Positions 1-13,848 of a stretch of 64,000 bases of DNA are shown here, piece by piece (position 1 is the first letter of the stretch; every line of letters begins with the position of its first letter). Position numbers and translations under genes: made by a program. The notes beneath the pieces were generated by a model. It made no database searches, was not told the origin of the DNA, and saw only the letters and a program-made list of their open reading frames with translations. The stretch comes from Pseudomonadota bacterium (GTDB lineage: Bacteria > Pseudomonadota > Alphaproteobacteria > GCA-2746255). The stretch spans positions 210,744-274,743 of the forward strand of contig JBFMHN010000004.1 of the NCBI GenBank assembly GCA_040752895.1, read 5' to 3'.

Positions 1-3425
<3,425 letters not shown>

Positions 3426-3440
3426 CGGCGTTCGGACACC

Positions 3441-4274
3441 TCAATTTTTCGCTGCGTCGGAAGGGGGATTCGCCGCCACCATGGGCTGCAGCTTTTTCTT
3501 GGTAAGCAGATCGTAACTGTCCTGGTACCAAGGGCTTCCGGGGAAATTGTACCCAAGCACGGCCGCCGTCTTGCGCGCCTCGTCGAGGAGGCCAAGGGCG
3601 ACATAGGACTCCGTCAGCCGATGCAACGCTTCGGCCACTTGTGCCGTGTTCTGGTACCGCTCGACGACGTATCGAAACCGCTTGATCGCCGCGACATAGT
3701 TGTCCCGCCTCAAGTAGTAACGGCCGACCTCCATCTCCTGGCCGGCGAGCTGGTTATGGGCGAACTCGATTTTGAGGCGGGCATCGCGCGCGTATTTGCT
3801 GTCCGGAAAGCGTCGCACGAGCACGTCGAACGCCTCGATCGCATGGAGGGTCATCGCCTGGTCGCGGCGGACGTTCGAAATCCGTTCATAGTAGCTGAGC
3901 GCCTTCAGGTAATAAGCATAGGGCGCGTCCGGGTTTCCAGGGTGAAGCTGAATAAAGCGATCGAGGGCATTGATTGCCTCGTCGTACTTGTTTCGCAGGT
4001 AAAAAGTATAGGCCACCATCAGCTTCGCCTTCGTCGCCCAGACCGAGTAAGGGTGCTGGCGCTCGACTTCGTTGAAGGCGTCGTTGGCGCTGCGGAGGTC
4101 GCCATCAAGGAGTTTGTTCATGGCTTCTGTGTAAAGCTCGGGCGCCGCCCGATCGAGGAAGATGTCCGTGCCGATCTGGGTGCCGCCCCTGTCGTCCGAC
4201 GCGCAGGCGCCAAGCAGGAAAAGCGTCCCGAAAATCGCACAAAACCGTCGAAAAACGTGAAAAGACCTGGGCAT
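3441..4274 (-). CDS. bamD: Outer membrane assembly lipoprotein BamD
   Basis: Lipoprotein of the BAM complex that inserts beta-barrel proteins into the outer membrane. From the ATG at 4274 the 277-aa product has a lipoprotein signal with lipobox LGAC (Cys24), followed by TPR-like helices (ELYTEAMNKLLDGD, PYSVWATKAKLMVAYTFYL, LHRLTESYVALGLLDEA). The frame is open further upstream to 4472, but that extension is arginine-rich, overlaps lpxC and would bury the signal peptide, so the shorter start is used. It lies downstream of lpxC, so it joins two envelope-assembly steps. Confidence 0.93.
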   Translation of the reverse strand: MPRSFHVFRRFCAIFGTLFLLGACASDDRGGTQIGTDIFLDRAAPELYTEAMNKLLDGDLRSANDAFNEVERQHPYSVWATKAKLMVAYTFYLRNKYDEAINALDRFIQLHPGNPDAPYAYYLKALSYYERISNVRRDQAMTLHAIEAFDVLVRRFPDSKYARDARLKIEFAHNQLAGQEMEVGRYYLRRDNYVAAIKRFRYVVERYQNTAQVAEALHRLTESYVALGLLDEARKTAAVLGYNFPGSPWYQDSYDLLTKKKLQPMVAANPPSDAAKN

Positions 4275-4455
4275 CGGTGTGAATGGTATCGGGTTCCTGG
4301 CGGGCACAAAGGCGCCCCCCGCCTTGTCGGCGTAACTATAGCATGGGGTGCGCGTATTCCCAGAGGCTTTCCGGGGCTTCGCGCCGCGCACGCAAAAACG
4401 CCGCCGGTTGCGGCGGCGGAAGGGTGGCGGCGAAATTCGGAGAAAGTGTCGGCGA

Positions 4456-5433
4456 TCAGGCTTCCATCGCACTCAGTGACGGTTCCCATGCCGCGTCCAC
4501 ATGGGGAATTTTTTCAGCCGGCACGCGGCGGAAGGCGTCTTTCTCGGAAAACAATTTGTGAAGCAACTGGTTGTTCAGCGTATGGCCGGAATAGGTGCCG
4601 CGGTAAAAACCGAGCACTGGCCCGCCGGCAAGGTACAGGTCGCCGATGCAATCGAGGGCTTTATGGCGAACGAATTCGTCTTCGTAGCGAAGCCCTTCTT
4701 CGTTCAGCACCTTGTCGCCGCTGACGACGACGGCATTTTTCAGCGATCCCCCGCGCGCCAGTCCGGCCGCACGGAGCTTGCTGACCTCGCTCTCGAAACC
4801 GAACGTCCGGGCCCGGCAAATATTCGACTTGAAGGTGCCGTTGGAAAGGTGGAAACGGCAACTCTGGCGGGCAATGGCTTGGCTTTCGAAGTGGATTTTG
4901 CACTCGACGGAGAAGATCGGCGAGGGCAGAAGCGCGGCGTGTCGGTTGCCGTCCTTGACGAGGATCGGCTTGATGACCTCAATCGCCATCCGCGCCGCTT
5001 TCTGCTCCTGGATGCCGGCGCATTCAATCAGGAAGACGAAGGGGGCGGCGCTGCCGTCCATCACCGGCACTTCGGGTCCCGAAACGTCGATGACGGCGTT
5101 GTCGATCTCGCAGCCGTAGAGGGCCGCCATCAGATGTTCGACGGTGGCGAGCCGAATGCCGCCGACGTTGCCAAGCGTCGTGCCCATCGTCGTATTGACG
5201 ACGTAGTCCCACCGCGCCGGAAGCTTGGCCCCTGCGCCCGCGATATCGGTGCGCCGGAAGACGATGCCGGTATCCGGCCCGGCCGGGCGCATCGTCATCG
5301 TGACGTGGGCGCCGGTATGGAGGCCGGTTCCGGTGCAGGAGATTTCGCTGCGAAGGGTCTTTTGGGAAATCGTGTTCAACGCCAAGTTCTGATTTGAAGA
5401 CTCGTTAAATGAGTTTTGCAGCGGATTAACCAT
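4456..5433 (-). CDS. lpxC: UDP-3-O-acyl-N-acetylglucosamine deacetylase LpxC
   Basis: Zinc amidase for the committed step of lipid A synthesis. The 325-aa product shows the zinc/catalytic segments [20 protein letters not shown] and [10 protein letters not shown], all in the expected order. The N terminus (about 20 residues before [16 protein letters not shown]) is slightly longer than in E. coli LpxC. It follows ftsZ across 99 bp that contains a strong stem-loop ending 3 bp before the ATG, which may influence translation. Lipid A synthesis by this gene confirms an LPS-bearing Gram-negative host. Confidence 0.96.
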   Translation of the reverse strand: MVNPLQNSFNESSNQNLALNTISQKTLRSEISCTGTGLHTGAHVTMTMRPAGPDTGIVFRRTDIAGAGAKLPARWDYVVNTTMGTTLGNVGGIRLATVEHLMAALYGCEIDNAVIDVSGPEVPVMDGSAAPFVFLIECAGIQEQKAARMAIEVIKPILVKDGNRHAALLPSPIFSVECKIHFESQAIARQSCRFHLSNGTFKSNICRARTFGFESEVSKLRAAGLARGGSLKNAVVVSGDKVLNEEGLRYEDEFVRHKALDCIGDLYLAGGPVLGFYRGTYSGHTLNNQLLHKLFSEKDAFRRVPAEKIPHVDAAWEPSLSAMEA

Positions 5434-5436
5434 CGC

Positions 5437-5480
5437 TTGAATGCTCCGGGGGGTGTAACAACATCCCCCCGGGCATTCAA
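5437..5480 (-). promoter_or_regulatory. Stem-loop immediately upstream of lpxC start codon
   Basis: Arms at 5437-5453 and 5465-5480 pair over 16 bp with one bulged base (T5445) and an 11-nt loop. The stem contains a CCGGGGGG/CCCCCCGG core and a TTGAATGC/GCATTCAA base. On the transcript its 3' arm contains the GGAG that would be the lpxC ribosome-binding site. There is no U-run after it in either direction, so a simple terminator is unlikely; ribosome-site masking or processing between ftsZ and lpxC is the better inference. Confidence 0.6.
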
Positions 5481-5532
5481 ATCACGTTTTGTTACAAAAT
5501 GTTACGAGCCATCCAGTCTGCCTTTCCGGTGG

Positions 5533-7197
5533 TTAATTTGCTTGCCGGCGCAGGAAGGCGGGGATCTCGAGAAGGTCCTCTTCCGGCCTTGCCGCTTCCG
5601 CCGGTCCGTCGGCGAGGTCTTCGAGATTTTCCGGCATGGCCGGGACGGTCGGGCGTTCGGCCTTGGCGGGTGCCGCCGGACGCTCCACCTTGACGGCCGG
5701 TGCCGCTGGACGCTCCACCTTGACGGCCGGTGCCGCTGGACGTTCCACCTTGACGGCCGGTGCCGCTGGCGAAGGGCCGCGGTTGATGGCGGGCATGGTC
5801 GGCGTCGCCCGCCTTTCGACGGCCGAAGGGGTCGCCCTCGGCGTTTCTTCGTTCTCCGACTGGCGGGCGCGGCCGGTTCCCGTCATACGCTCGAAGAGGC
5901 TGGGGCGGGATTCCGAGCGGCGGCCGTAAGCCCCGTTCGTTATCGCCGCGGCGGCGAAGGGATCCGCCTCCCGATTGCCGCCCGGCCGGGCTTCGGCCGG
6001 CTTCGGCGCGATGAAGGGCGGGTCTATCGTCGCGGCAGCGGTTTCCTGCACCGGTTCGGCCGAGGCTTGGGCTCCGGCTTCGGCCGTCTCGGCGGGGGGG
6101 AACGCGTCCTCGGCTGCGGCCTCGGCCGAGATGGCCGTGGCGGCGGGGTTGGCGGCGGCTTCCCGTGGTTGGATCGGCCGCCCGCGATCGGAGACCAGGC
6201 TGATCCGGTTCGGCTTCGGCGCCACTTCCGCTTCGAGATCAATGCCGGTGGCGACGACCGAGACCCGCATGCGCCCTTCCAGCGCATCCTCGAAGGTGGA
6301 GCCGAAGATGATGTTGGCTTCCGGGTCCACTTCCTCGCGAATCCGGTTCGCCGCCTCGTCCACTTCAAACAGCGTCATGTCGTGTCCGCCGGTGATGTTG
6401 ATGAGCACGCCGCGCGCACCCTTCATCGTCACGTCGTCGAGGAGCGGGTTGGAGATGGCGGCTTCGGCGGCCTTCAGTCCGCGCTGGTCGCCTTCCGCCT
6501 CGCCGGTGCCCATCATCGCCTTGCCCATCTCGCTCATCACGGTCCGGATGTCGGCGAAATCGAGGTTGATGAGGCCCGGCATGATCATGAGGTCGGTGAC
6601 GCCGCGCACGCCCGATTGCAACACGTTATCGGCCATCTTGAAGGCGTCGGCGAACGTCGTCGTCTCATTCGCAACCCGGAAAAGGTTCTGATTCGGGATC
6701 ACGATCAGGGTATCCACGTATTGTTGCAATTCCGCCATGCCCATCTCGGCGATCCGCATCCGTTGCGTGCCTTCGAAGGCGAACGGCTTCGTCACGACGC
6801 CGACGGTCAGGATACCTCTCTCGCGGGCGATCCGGGCGATGACCGGCGCCGCGCCGGTGCCGGTGCCGCCGCCGAGGCCGGCGGTGATGAACGCCATGTT
6901 GCTGCCTTCCAGGTGATCGGCAATGTCCTGGATCGCCTCTTCGGCGGCGGCCCGGCCGATCTCCGGTCGTGAGCCGGAGCCAAGCCCTTGCGTGATGCCG
7001 ATCCCCATCTGAAGCTTCCGGCTTGCCTTCGAATAGGCGAGGGACTGGGCGTCCGTGTTGACGACCAGGAACTCGACACCTTCCAGGCCGGAATCGATCA
7101 TGTTATTGACCGCGTTGCCGCCGGCGCCACCGACGCCGATCACGGTGATGCGGGGCTTCAGTTCGTACGTCTCCGGTGATGTAAAATTAATTGTCAT
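5533..7197 (-). CDS. ftsZ: Cell division protein FtsZ
   Basis: Tubulin-like GTPase that polymerises into the Z ring. The start is the ATG at 7197 ([15 protein letters not shown]), rejecting an upstream in-frame extension. The 554-aa product has the nucleotide motifs [20 protein letters not shown] and GGGTGTGA and the T7-loop residues NLDFAD. A long proline/alanine-rich linker follows, then the C-terminal peptide ending [12 protein letters not shown] that binds FtsA. The linker includes three near-identical decapeptides ([10 protein letters not shown] type). At 554 aa it is longer than E. coli FtsZ (383 aa), as in many alphaproteobacteria with extended linkers. Confidence 0.97.
   Translation of the reverse strand: MTINFTSPETYELKPRITVIGVGGAGGNAVNNMIDSGLEGVEFLVVNTDAQSLAYSKASRKLQMGIGITQGLGSGSRPEIGRAAAEEAIQDIADHLEGSNMAFITAGLGGGTGTGAAPVIARIARERGILTVGVVTKPFAFEGTQRMRIAEMGMAELQQYVDTLIVIPNQNLFRVANETTTFADAFKMADNVLQSGVRGVTDLMIMPGLINLDFADIRTVMSEMGKAMMGTGEAEGDQRGLKAAEAAISNPLLDDVTMKGARGVLINITGGHDMTLFEVDEAANRIREEVDPEANIIFGSTFEDALEGRMRVSVVATGIDLEAEVAPKPNRISLVSDRGRPIQPREAAANPAATAISAEAAAEDAFPPAETAEAGAQASAEPVQETAAATIDPPFIAPKPAEARPGGNREADPFAAAAITNGAYGRRSESRPSLFERMTGTGRARQSENEETPRATPSAVERRATPTMPAINRGPSPAAPAVKVERPAAPAVKVERPAAPAVKVERPAAPAKAERPTVPAMPENLEDLADGPAEAARPEEDLLEIPAFLRRQAN
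5671..5769 (-). repeat. 30-bp tandem repeat in ftsZ linker
   Basis: Three consecutive 30-bp units at 5671-5700, 5701-5730 and 5731-5760, plus a 9-bp partial unit to 5769, differ at only a few bases. Each encodes ten residues of the type [10 protein letters not shown], so copy-number change keeps the FtsZ frame. The near identity at DNA level suggests recent slippage expansion. Confidence 0.9.
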
Positions 7198-7288
7198 CGT
7201 TGCCTCCAAGGTTATGCGTTTTCGTAAACGGTCGGCGTCCGCCGACGGGGGTTGTGGTGATTGCTTGCTCAAAGTCGGTCGTCTCCCA

Positions 7289-8539
7289 TTAGAAATTCTC
7301 GCGCAGCCATTGCCCAAGCCGCCCCGGACGGGCGGAGGTTCGCGCACTCGCGAAGGCGGATTTCCCGGCCCACTCGGTCGGGGTGCGGAGGGCGTAGCTC
7401 AAGAGGCCGGCGCAGGTGGCGAACGCCGGACCGCCGGTCGCTTCCGCCAGGCCGCGGATGCGGATCGGGCGCCCGATCCGCACCTGCTTGCCGAGCACGC
7501 CGGCGGCCAATTCGCGGGCACCTTGCAACTGGCAGGCGCCGCCGGTCAGCACGGCCCGTCGGCCGGCGATGCGGCCGAAGCCGCTTGCCTCCAGGCGATT
7601 GCGGACCAGTTCGAAAGTTTCTTCCAGGCGGGGCTTGATGATTCCGGTCAGCATGGAACGGGGCACGTGGTTAGCTTGGGCGTGCTCCTCCTCACCGACC
7701 GACGGCACGTCGATAAGCTCGCGGTCTTCCGTGTGGGAGGGCAGCGTGTTTCCATAAAGCGTTTTCAGCCTTTCGGCATGGAGGATCGGGGTCGAAAGCC
7801 CGCGCGCGATGTCGTTCGTGACGTGCCGTCCGCCGATCGGAAGGCTTTCCGTGTAAACGGCGTTGCCTTCGGCGAAGACGGCGATCGAGGTCGTGCCGCC
7901 GCCCATGTCGATCAGGGTCGCGCCGAGTTTCATTTCGTCTTCGACCAGGCAAGCAAGACCGGAGGCGTAAGCCGACTCGACGATCGTCTGGATGTCGAGG
8001 TGGCACCGCTCGACGCAGACGGATAGGTTCCGAACCACGCTTTCCATGGCGGTGACCAGGTTGATTTTGACGCTCAGGCGATGGCCGAACATGCCGCGCG
8101 GGTTGTCAATCCCGTTGCTGCCGTCAATGCCGTAGCCGACCGGGATCGTATGGATGGGGACACGTTCCTCCGGAATCTCGTAGGGGTAACCTTCCATGAC
8201 GGCCCGGCGGATGTCGTGGTCGCCGATTTCGTCCCGCGTCAGCGGGATTTCGATATTGAAGACTTTCGAGCTTGGCGCGCCGCCGGAAAGATTGACGATA
8301 ACCTCGCGGATCGTCTCGCCGGTCATTTCTTCCGCCGAGGTGATGGCGGCGAGTATCGATTCTTTGGCGGCTTCCATGTCCGTGATGGCGCCTGCTCGCA
8401 GGCCTTTCGAGACCCGGTGTCCGATTCCGGTAATGTTGAGAGCGTTATCCCCCTCGTAGCGTGCGATGAAGCAGCAGACCTTCGTCGTACCGATGTCGAG
8501 CGCCGTAACTAGGCCGCTACGTGGTTTTGCCAGTGCCAT
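7289..8539 (-). CDS. ftsA: Cell division protein FtsA
   Basis: Actin-fold ATPase that anchors FtsZ to the membrane. The 416-aa product shows the phosphate-1 motif [10 protein letters not shown] near residue 15, phosphate-2 region [14 protein letters not shown], the adenosine motif [11 protein letters not shown], and a C-terminal amphipathic membrane-targeting helix ending [11 protein letters not shown]. It lies 91 bp upstream of ftsZ and follows ftsQ in the usual order. Length and motif order match the family. Confidence 0.97.
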   Translation of the reverse strand: MALAKPRSGLVTALDIGTTKVCCFIARYEGDNALNITGIGHRVSKGLRAGAITDMEAAKESILAAITSAEEMTGETIREVIVNLSGGAPSSKVFNIEIPLTRDEIGDHDIRRAVMEGYPYEIPEERVPIHTIPVGYGIDGSNGIDNPRGMFGHRLSVKINLVTAMESVVRNLSVCVERCHLDIQTIVESAYASGLACLVEDEMKLGATLIDMGGGTTSIAVFAEGNAVYTESLPIGGRHVTNDIARGLSTPILHAERLKTLYGNTLPSHTEDRELIDVPSVGEEEHAQANHVPRSMLTGIIKPRLEETFELVRNRLEASGFGRIAGRRAVLTGGACQLQGARELAAGVLGKQVRIGRPIRIRGLAEATGGPAFATCAGLLSYALRTPTEWAGKSAFASARTSARPGRLGQWLRENF

Positions 8540-8566
8540 ATTTTCAATCCCTACGTCTTCTGATCT

Positions 8567-9421
8567 CTACGTTTCGTTCTCGGCCCCGCCGCCCGGCCCG
8601 GTCTTGACCGGGGCCAGCCGAACGACGAGACGTCCCTTCAGCCGTAAGTCCAAGGCGGCGACCCGATGGCGCGTGGCGTCCTCGAGGCGATCGTATTCCG
8701 CGAGGTTTGCCCAGGCGGCGGCGACGTCGGTTTCCGGCAGGTAGACTTCGACGCCGCTCTTGAGGCCTACGTTCCACCGCCGATTGCCGATCAGCGTCGC
8801 CGTCGCGACCTGGGCGGCAAGCGCCGGCTGCGTCGCGAGAATCTCGAACAGCGCCTTTGCTTTCCCTGGCGCTTCTTCCCCGATGACGATGGGAAGCGCG
8901 CGGAACCGGCCAAGCTGGTCGCGTTGAACGACGACGCCTTGCTCGTCGACCAAGGAAAGCTTGCCGTTCCGCTGCCAAAGCGCGAGCGGTCGGCGTTCGA
9001 TGAGGTCGAGGCGGATACGATCCGGCAAGTGGCGCTCGACGGTGGCCGAGCGGACCCAGGGCAGCGCCTCAAGTGCGCCCTTCGCCCGATCGGGCTCGAA
9101 TTCGAGGATGGGATCGCCGGCCCGGGCCCCAAGCGCGGCAAGAATGGCGGCTCGGTCGGTTTCGGCGTGCCCCTGCACTTCGATTTCCCGGATGGCAAGC
9201 CCGGCATCGACGCTTTTTGCCATCGCCCAGGCGAGGGCTGCGTCGTGCTTCGCCGCCGCCCACCCCGACCACCACGCCCAGCCGCCGCCCGTCAGCAGTC
9301 CGACCAGGGTGGCGAGGAGAAAGGTGTTGCGAAGGGCCGAAGGTATCTTGCGTACTCCGCGGCGCTTGCGCGGGGACGCCTCCTTTCTTTTCGGGAGCAG
9401 ACGGCTGATCAGCTTTCGCAT
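8567..9421 (-). CDS. ftsQ: Cell division protein FtsQ
   Basis: Bitopic divisome protein that links FtsB/L to the Z ring. The ATG at 9421 (MRKLISRLLPKR) gives 284 aa: a basic cytoplasmic tail, one transmembrane helix (residues about 30-50, NTFLLATLVGLLTGGG), a POTRA domain (IREIEVQGHAETDRAAIL...), then the beta domain ending near ARL-PVKTG. A longer upstream reading frame is low-complexity antisense-like sequence inside ddl and is rejected. It overlaps the end of ddl by 13 bp. Confidence 0.95.
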   Translation of the reverse strand: MRKLISRLLPKRKEASPRKRRGVRKIPSALRNTFLLATLVGLLTGGGWAWWSGWAAAKHDAALAWAMAKSVDAGLAIREIEVQGHAETDRAAILAALGARAGDPILEFEPDRAKGALEALPWVRSATVERHLPDRIRLDLIERRPLALWQRNGKLSLVDEQGVVVQRDQLGRFRALPIVIGEEAPGKAKALFEILATQPALAAQVATATLIGNRRWNVGLKSGVEVYLPETDVAAAWANLAEYDRLEDATRHRVAALDLRLKGRLVVRLAPVKTGPGGGAENET

Positions 9422-10326
9422 CGGGCGTTCTCCACCATCCAGGCAACAAGCTCGGGAAACGAGATGCCGGCATGGGCGGCCAGTTCCGGAACCAGAGAAA
9501 GCGGCGTCATGCCGGGCTGTGTGTTTACTTCGAGGACATAGAATTTGCCGGGCTCGCCCTGGCTGTCGTCGTAGCGAAGGTCGGTTCGCGTGACGCCACG
9601 GCAGCCCAGCGCCCGATGCGCTTCGAGGCCGAGCCGCAGGGCTTCTTGGTAGGCCTTCGGCACGATCGGCGCCGGCATCAGATGGGTGGCTTTGCCATCG
9701 GTGTATTTTGCCGCGTAGTCGTAAAAGCCCTCCTGCGGCCGGATCTCGATGGCGCCGATGGCGATCTCGCCCATGACGGCGACGCAAATCTCGCGGCCCG
9801 GGATATAGCGTTCGACGAGAATCCTCTCGCCGTACGGCCACGCTCCGCCGCAGCCCGGCGCACCTTCCTTCTCAAGCACGAGACGCACGCCGACGCTTGA
9901 CCCTTCGTTCACCGGTTTCAGTACGTAAGGCGGCGCCATGGGGTGCGCGTTTTCGATCGCCTGGCGGCTGCAGACCATGCCTTCCGGGTGGGGAATGCCG
10001 GCGGCCGCGAACAGCCGCCGCGCCGTCGGCTTGTCCATCGCGGCGGCCGAAGCCAGCACGCCGGAATGGGTATAGGGGATGCCGAGGATTTCAAGCAAGC
10101 CCTGAACGCAGCCGTCTTCGCCGAAGCGGCCGTGCAGGGCGTTGAAGACGGCGTCCGGCTTGGGGTTCAGATCGGCCAGCAGCGTCTTTATGTCGCGGGT
10201 GACGTCGAGAACGGTGACGGAATGCCCGCTTTCGGCAAGCGCTTTGGCGACGGCGCGGCCGCTTACCAGCGAGACCTCGCGTTCGGCCGACCACCCTCCC
10301 ATCAGCACGGCGACGCGTTTCGTCAT
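9409..10326 (-). CDS. ddl: D-alanine--D-alanine ligase
   Basis: ATP-grasp enzyme making D-Ala-D-Ala for the peptidoglycan pentapeptide. The 305-aa product starts [20 protein letters not shown] at 10326 and shows the D-Ala binding loop (ALHGRFGEDG), the flap region (YTHSGVLASAAAMDK), ATP-grasp lysines (PYVLKPVNEGSSVG) and the C-terminal metal site (VLEVNTQPGMTPLS). Its ATG overlaps the murB stop as ATGA, arguing for coupled translation in the cell-wall operon. Confidence 0.96.
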   Translation of the reverse strand: MTKRVAVLMGGWSAEREVSLVSGRAVAKALAESGHSVTVLDVTRDIKTLLADLNPKPDAVFNALHGRFGEDGCVQGLLEILGIPYTHSGVLASAAAMDKPTARRLFAAAGIPHPEGMVCSRQAIENAHPMAPPYVLKPVNEGSSVGVRLVLEKEGAPGCGGAWPYGERILVERYIPGREICVAVMGEIAIGAIEIRPQEGFYDYAAKYTDGKATHLMPAPIVPKAYQEALRLGLEAHRALGCRGVTRTDLRYDDSQGEPGKFYVLEVNTQPGMTPLSLVPELAAHAGISFPELVAWMVENARCES

Positions 10327-11261
10327 GGCGTACCCTCCGGCAGGGGCGCGCCGATCCGGCGGATTTCCCATTCCAGCCCGACGCCGGTTGCCTTGAGGAC
10401 GCGGCGGCGGACCTCCTCGCCAAGCGCTTCGAGGTCGGCCGCGGTCGCGTTCCCGGTGTTGATCAGGAAATTGCAGTGCTTGTCGGAAACGGCGGCGCCG
10501 CCGATCTTGAGCCCTCGGCAGCCGGCCCGTTCGATCAATTCCCACGCCTTCATGCCGGGCGGATTCGTGAAGGTGCTGCCACCGGTGCGGGTGCGGATGG
10601 GCTGGGTTTCTTCACGAGCGCCGGCGATCTCGGCGATCCGCCGCCCAATCTCTTGGGGATCGCCCTTCTCGCCTACGAGGGTGGCGCTTGTGAAGACCCA
10701 GCCTTCCCCCACCGCCGTGTGCCGGTAGGAAAAACCAAGCTCGTCCAGGGCAAGTCGCCGCACGTTGCCGTTGGCGTCGAGCGCTTCGGCTTCGCGGACG
10801 ACGTCCTTCATTTCCCGGCCATAGGCGCCGGCGTTCATGCGCAGCGTGCCGCCCAGCGTGCCGGGGATGCCGCTCAGGAATTCGAGGCCGGCGATGCCGG
10901 CGTCGCGGGCCGTCATGGCGATGGCGCGGGCATACGCGAAAGCCCCGGCCCGAATGGTAAGGCCGCTTGCCTCTTGGTGGGCGAAGGCGCGGCCCAGACG
11001 CACGACGACGCCCGGCACGCCGCCGTCGCGCACCAGGAGATTCGAGCCCAGGCCGAGAAGGGTAACCGGCACGTCAGCCGGCTTACCTTTCAAGAACGCG
11101 GCAAGGTCGTCGCGGTCGGCCGGAAGGTAAAGGACTTCGGCCGCGCCGCCGACCCGGAACCAGGTCATCGGCGCCAAAGGTGCGGCTTCCGTGTACGTGC
11201 CGCGGACCGCGGGCAGGCGGTCGCGCAGGCACCTCGCGGCGGGTTTCTTGGCGGCCATCAT
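10323..11261 (-). CDS. murB: UDP-N-acetylenolpyruvoylglucosamine reductase MurB
   Basis: FAD-dependent reductase that forms UDP-MurNAc. From the ATG at 11261 ([12 protein letters not shown]) the 312-aa protein has the FAD-binding stretch [15 protein letters not shown], the segment [21 protein letters not shown], the active-site serine region GSTFTNPPG and the C-terminal [15 protein letters not shown], typical of the short type I/II MurB of alphaproteobacteria. It has ATGA overlaps with murC upstream and ddl downstream. Confidence 0.96.
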   Translation of the reverse strand: MMAAKKPAARCLRDRLPAVRGTYTEAAPLAPMTWFRVGGAAEVLYLPADRDDLAAFLKGKPADVPVTLLGLGSNLLVRDGGVPGVVVRLGRAFAHQEASGLTIRAGAFAYARAIAMTARDAGIAGLEFLSGIPGTLGGTLRMNAGAYGREMKDVVREAEALDANGNVRRLALDELGFSYRHTAVGEGWVFTSATLVGEKGDPQEIGRRIAEIAGAREETQPIRTRTGGSTFTNPPGMKAWELIERAGCRGLKIGGAAVSDKHCNFLINTGNATAADLEALGEEVRRRVLKATGVGLEWEIRRIGAPLPEGTP

Positions 11262-12694
11262 CTCTCCACCTCGGGCAGTTTGCCGAAGAGTTTCGCGAGC
11301 TGGTCGGGCAGCGCCTGCGCCCAGGCCGTCACGTCGCCGGCGCCGAGGCAGACGACGCAGTCGCCTTCCTCCGCGATTTCGTGAACCCGTTTGGCCAACG
11401 CCTCGGGCTCTTCGAGGGGCAACACCTGGCGATGGCCGTGGGCGCGCAGGCCCTCGACGATGGCTTCCCGGTTGATGCCCGCGACCGGCGCTTCGCCCGC
11501 CGCGTAGATGTCGGAGACCAGCACGACATCGGCGTCGTTGAAGGCGGTGCAGAAGGCGTCGAAAAGATTTTGGACCCGACTGTAGCGGTGCGGCTGGAAG
11601 ACGGCGATTACCCTGCCCGGTGTTACGGTGCGGGCGCCGCTGAGGACGGCGGCGATTTCGGCGGGGTGATGGCCATAGTCGTCGATGACGGTGACGCCGC
11701 CGACGGTGCCGATCCGCGTGAAGCGCCGCTTGACCCCGCTGAAGCCGGCCAGAGCCTTGCGCAGGGCCGCTTCCTCGATCCGCATCTCGTTGGCGAGGGC
11801 AACCATGGCGAGCGCGTTCTTCACGTTGTGAATGCCGGGCATCGGAAGCCGAAGGCCCGCAAACGTCGTCTCCTCGCCGCTGGTGCGGTCGGTGAATACA
11901 ACGTCGAAGCGGGCGCCCTCCGGCGTGATCTCGACCTGGGTGCCGCGGACGTCGGCCTGCGGAGAAAGCCCGCAAGTCACGATTCGGCGGTCGGGGATTC
12001 GGGGAACGATGGCCTGGACCTCCGGGTCGTCGATGCAAAGGATCGCGAAGCCGTAGAACGGGATGTTCTCGACGAAGCGGACAAAGGCGTTTCGCAACTC
12101 CGCGAAGGAGCCGTAGAAGTCGAGGTGCTCACGGTCGATGTTTGTGATGACGGCGATCGTTGCCGGCAATTTGACGAAGGTGCCGTCCGATTCGTCGGCC
12201 TCGACGACTATCCAGTCGCCGCCGCCAAGCCGCGCGTTCGTGCCATAGGCGTTGATGATCCCGCCGTTGATGACAGTGGGGTCCATGCCGGCGCCATCGA
12301 GCAGGGCGGCGATCAGCGAGGTGGTCGTTGTCTTGCCGTGGGAGCCGCCAACGGCGATCGACCATTTGAGACGCATCAGCTCGCCAAGCATCTCAGCGCG
12401 CCGCACGATCGGCAGGTGCCGGGCGCGCGCCGCCGCCACTTCCGGGTTGGGTGCCTTGACGGCGGAAGAGACGACGACGACTTCGGCGTCCTGCAGGTTT
12501 TCGGGCGCATGCCCGATGGCGATGGGAACGCCAAGCCGGCGGAGCCGCAGAACGTTCGCGTTTTCGCTTACATCGCTGCCCTGCACGCCGTAGCCGAGGT
12601 TGTGCAGGATTTCGGCGATGCCGCTCATGCCGATGCCGCCGATGCCGACGAAGTGAATCCGGCCAAGGGAAAGCGGAAGATGGAACGCCTTCAT
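11258..12694 (-). CDS. murC: UDP-N-acetylmuramate--L-alanine ligase MurC
   Basis: Adds L-Ala to UDP-MurNAc, the first Mur ligase step. The 478-aa product has the N-terminal Rossmann motif [14 protein letters not shown], the ATP loop [13 protein letters not shown] near residue 115, a central [11 protein letters not shown] motif and the C-terminal ligase domain with [10 protein letters not shown] and FQPHRYSR. All agree with MurC rather than MurD/E/F. Both ends overlap neighbours by 4 bp. Confidence 0.97.
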   Translation of the reverse strand: MKAFHLPLSLGRIHFVGIGGIGMSGIAEILHNLGYGVQGSDVSENANVLRLRRLGVPIAIGHAPENLQDAEVVVVSSAVKAPNPEVAAARARHLPIVRRAEMLGELMRLKWSIAVGGSHGKTTTTSLIAALLDGAGMDPTVINGGIINAYGTNARLGGGDWIVVEADESDGTFVKLPATIAVITNIDREHLDFYGSFAELRNAFVRFVENIPFYGFAILCIDDPEVQAIVPRIPDRRIVTCGLSPQADVRGTQVEITPEGARFDVVFTDRTSGEETTFAGLRLPMPGIHNVKNALAMVALANEMRIEEAALRKALAGFSGVKRRFTRIGTVGGVTVIDDYGHHPAEIAAVLSGARTVTPGRVIAVFQPHRYSRVQNLFDAFCTAFNDADVVLVSDIYAAGEAPVAGINREAIVEGLRAHGHRQVLPLEEPEALAKRVHEIAEEGDCVVCLGAGDVTAWAQALPDQLAKLFGKLPEVER

Positions 12695-13848
12695 GCCAAG
12701 GCTCCCTTCGTGCTTCGGCGATTCACGGCGCCGCCGTTGGCGGTGGCATCGGGCAGGAGTTCGGCGACGGCGTCCACCAGCCGTTCCGCCGCCTCCGCCT
12801 TGCCCAGGCCGCGCGCGCTCTTGGCGGCTTTGTCCAGAATGACCGGCGTTTCGAGGAAGGATTCGATTCGTGCCGCCAGCGCCTCCGGCGTGAAGGCGGC
12901 TTCCGGCATCAACCAGGCCGCGCCCGCTTCGTCCAGCGCACGGGCATTCGCCGTCTGGTGATCGTCCGTTGCAGCGGGGTAGGGCACCAGAATGGCGGGC
13001 CGCCCGGCCGCCGTGAGTTCGGCCACCGTCGAGGCGCCGGCCCTCGAGACGACAAGGTGGGCTTGCCCCATCCGTTCCGGCACGTCTTCGAAGAAGGTGG
13101 CGGTGTCGGCTTCGATCCCGAGGCTTTCATAGGTGTTCCGCACGGCCTCCCGATCCTCCGGGCGGCATTGCTGATGGACGCGCAGGCGAAGACGCATCTC
13201 CGCCGAAAGCGCCGCCAGTGCTTTCGGCACGATGCGGCCGAAGACCCGCGCGCCCTGGCTTCCGCCAAGCACCAGAAGGACGAAGGGTTCCCCCGGTTCG
13301 AGTGCTGGGTAAGAACGTTCCCGCACCTCCCGGAAAGCCCTGCGCACCGGGTTGCCGGTGATTCTTACCTTGCCGGCGTCGGCCGGCCGCACATGGCCGG
13401 TCGCCGGAAAGGCGGTGGCGATCGTCGTGACCAGGGGGGCAAGCAGCCGGTTGGCGCGGCCAAGAATCGCGTTCTGCTCATGCAGAATGGTCGGCACGCG
13501 CAGCCAGCGCGCGGCCAGCATGGTCGGCACCGAGGCGTAGCCGCCGAAGCCGACAACGACCTTGGGTTTCAATCGGCGCAGCAGGCGGTAAGCCTGACAG
13601 AACCCAAGCGCGAGCGCGACAGTCGCCCGGACAAGCTGCCAGACCTTGCGTCCGGCCACCTGGGCGGCGCGGATGCGGTACACGTCAAGATTGGCCAGCG
13701 CGCCGCGGTAGGCATGGCCGCGCCGGTCCGTCACCAGCGCCAGCCGCACGCCGCGCCGGCCGAGCGCCTCCGCCAGCGCCTCCGCCGGAAAGACGTGGCC
13801 GCCGGTGCCGCCCGTCGCAAGGAAAACGAAAGGGGGTGAGGCCGGCAT
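12691..13848 (-). CDS. murG: Undecaprenyl-PP-MurNAc-pentapeptide GlcNAc transferase MurG
   Basis: Converts lipid I to lipid II on the inner face of the cytoplasmic membrane (GT28, GT-B fold). The start at 13848 ([14 protein letters not shown]) is chosen because it makes a TGATG junction with ftsW and places the G-loop [15 protein letters not shown] near the N terminus. The second G-loop [14 protein letters not shown] and the UDP-GlcNAc site ([21 protein letters not shown]) follow. Product 385 aa. The upstream in-frame extension overlaps ftsW completely and is not credible. Confidence 0.96.
   Translation of the reverse strand: MPASPPFVFLATGGTGGHVFPAEALAEALGRRGVRLALVTDRRGHAYRGALANLDVYRIRAAQVAGRKVWQLVRATVALALGFCQAYRLLRRLKPKVVVGFGGYASVPTMLAARWLRVPTILHEQNAILGRANRLLAPLVTTIATAFPATGHVRPADAGKVRITGNPVRRAFREVRERSYPALEPGEPFVLLVLGGSQGARVFGRIVPKALAALSAEMRLRLRVHQQCRPEDREAVRNTYESLGIEADTATFFEDVPERMGQAHLVVSRAGASTVAELTAAGRPAILVPYPAATDDHQTANARALDEAGAAWLMPEAAFTPEALAARIESFLETPVILDKAAKSARGLGKAEAAERLVDAVAELLPDATANGGAVNRRSTKGALA

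Noticed and set aside
4275..4472. Longer N terminus for BamD
   Set aside because: Would add 66 arginine/proline-rich residues before the lipoprotein signal and overlap lpxC.
5671..5769. CRISPR-like 30-bp repeats
   Set aside because: Units are contiguous with no spacers, and lie in frame within ftsZ; they are coding tandem repeats.
5416..6972. 518-codon plus-strand frame opposite ftsZ
   Set aside because: Glycine/arginine repeat sequence mirrors the FtsZ linker; no independent support.
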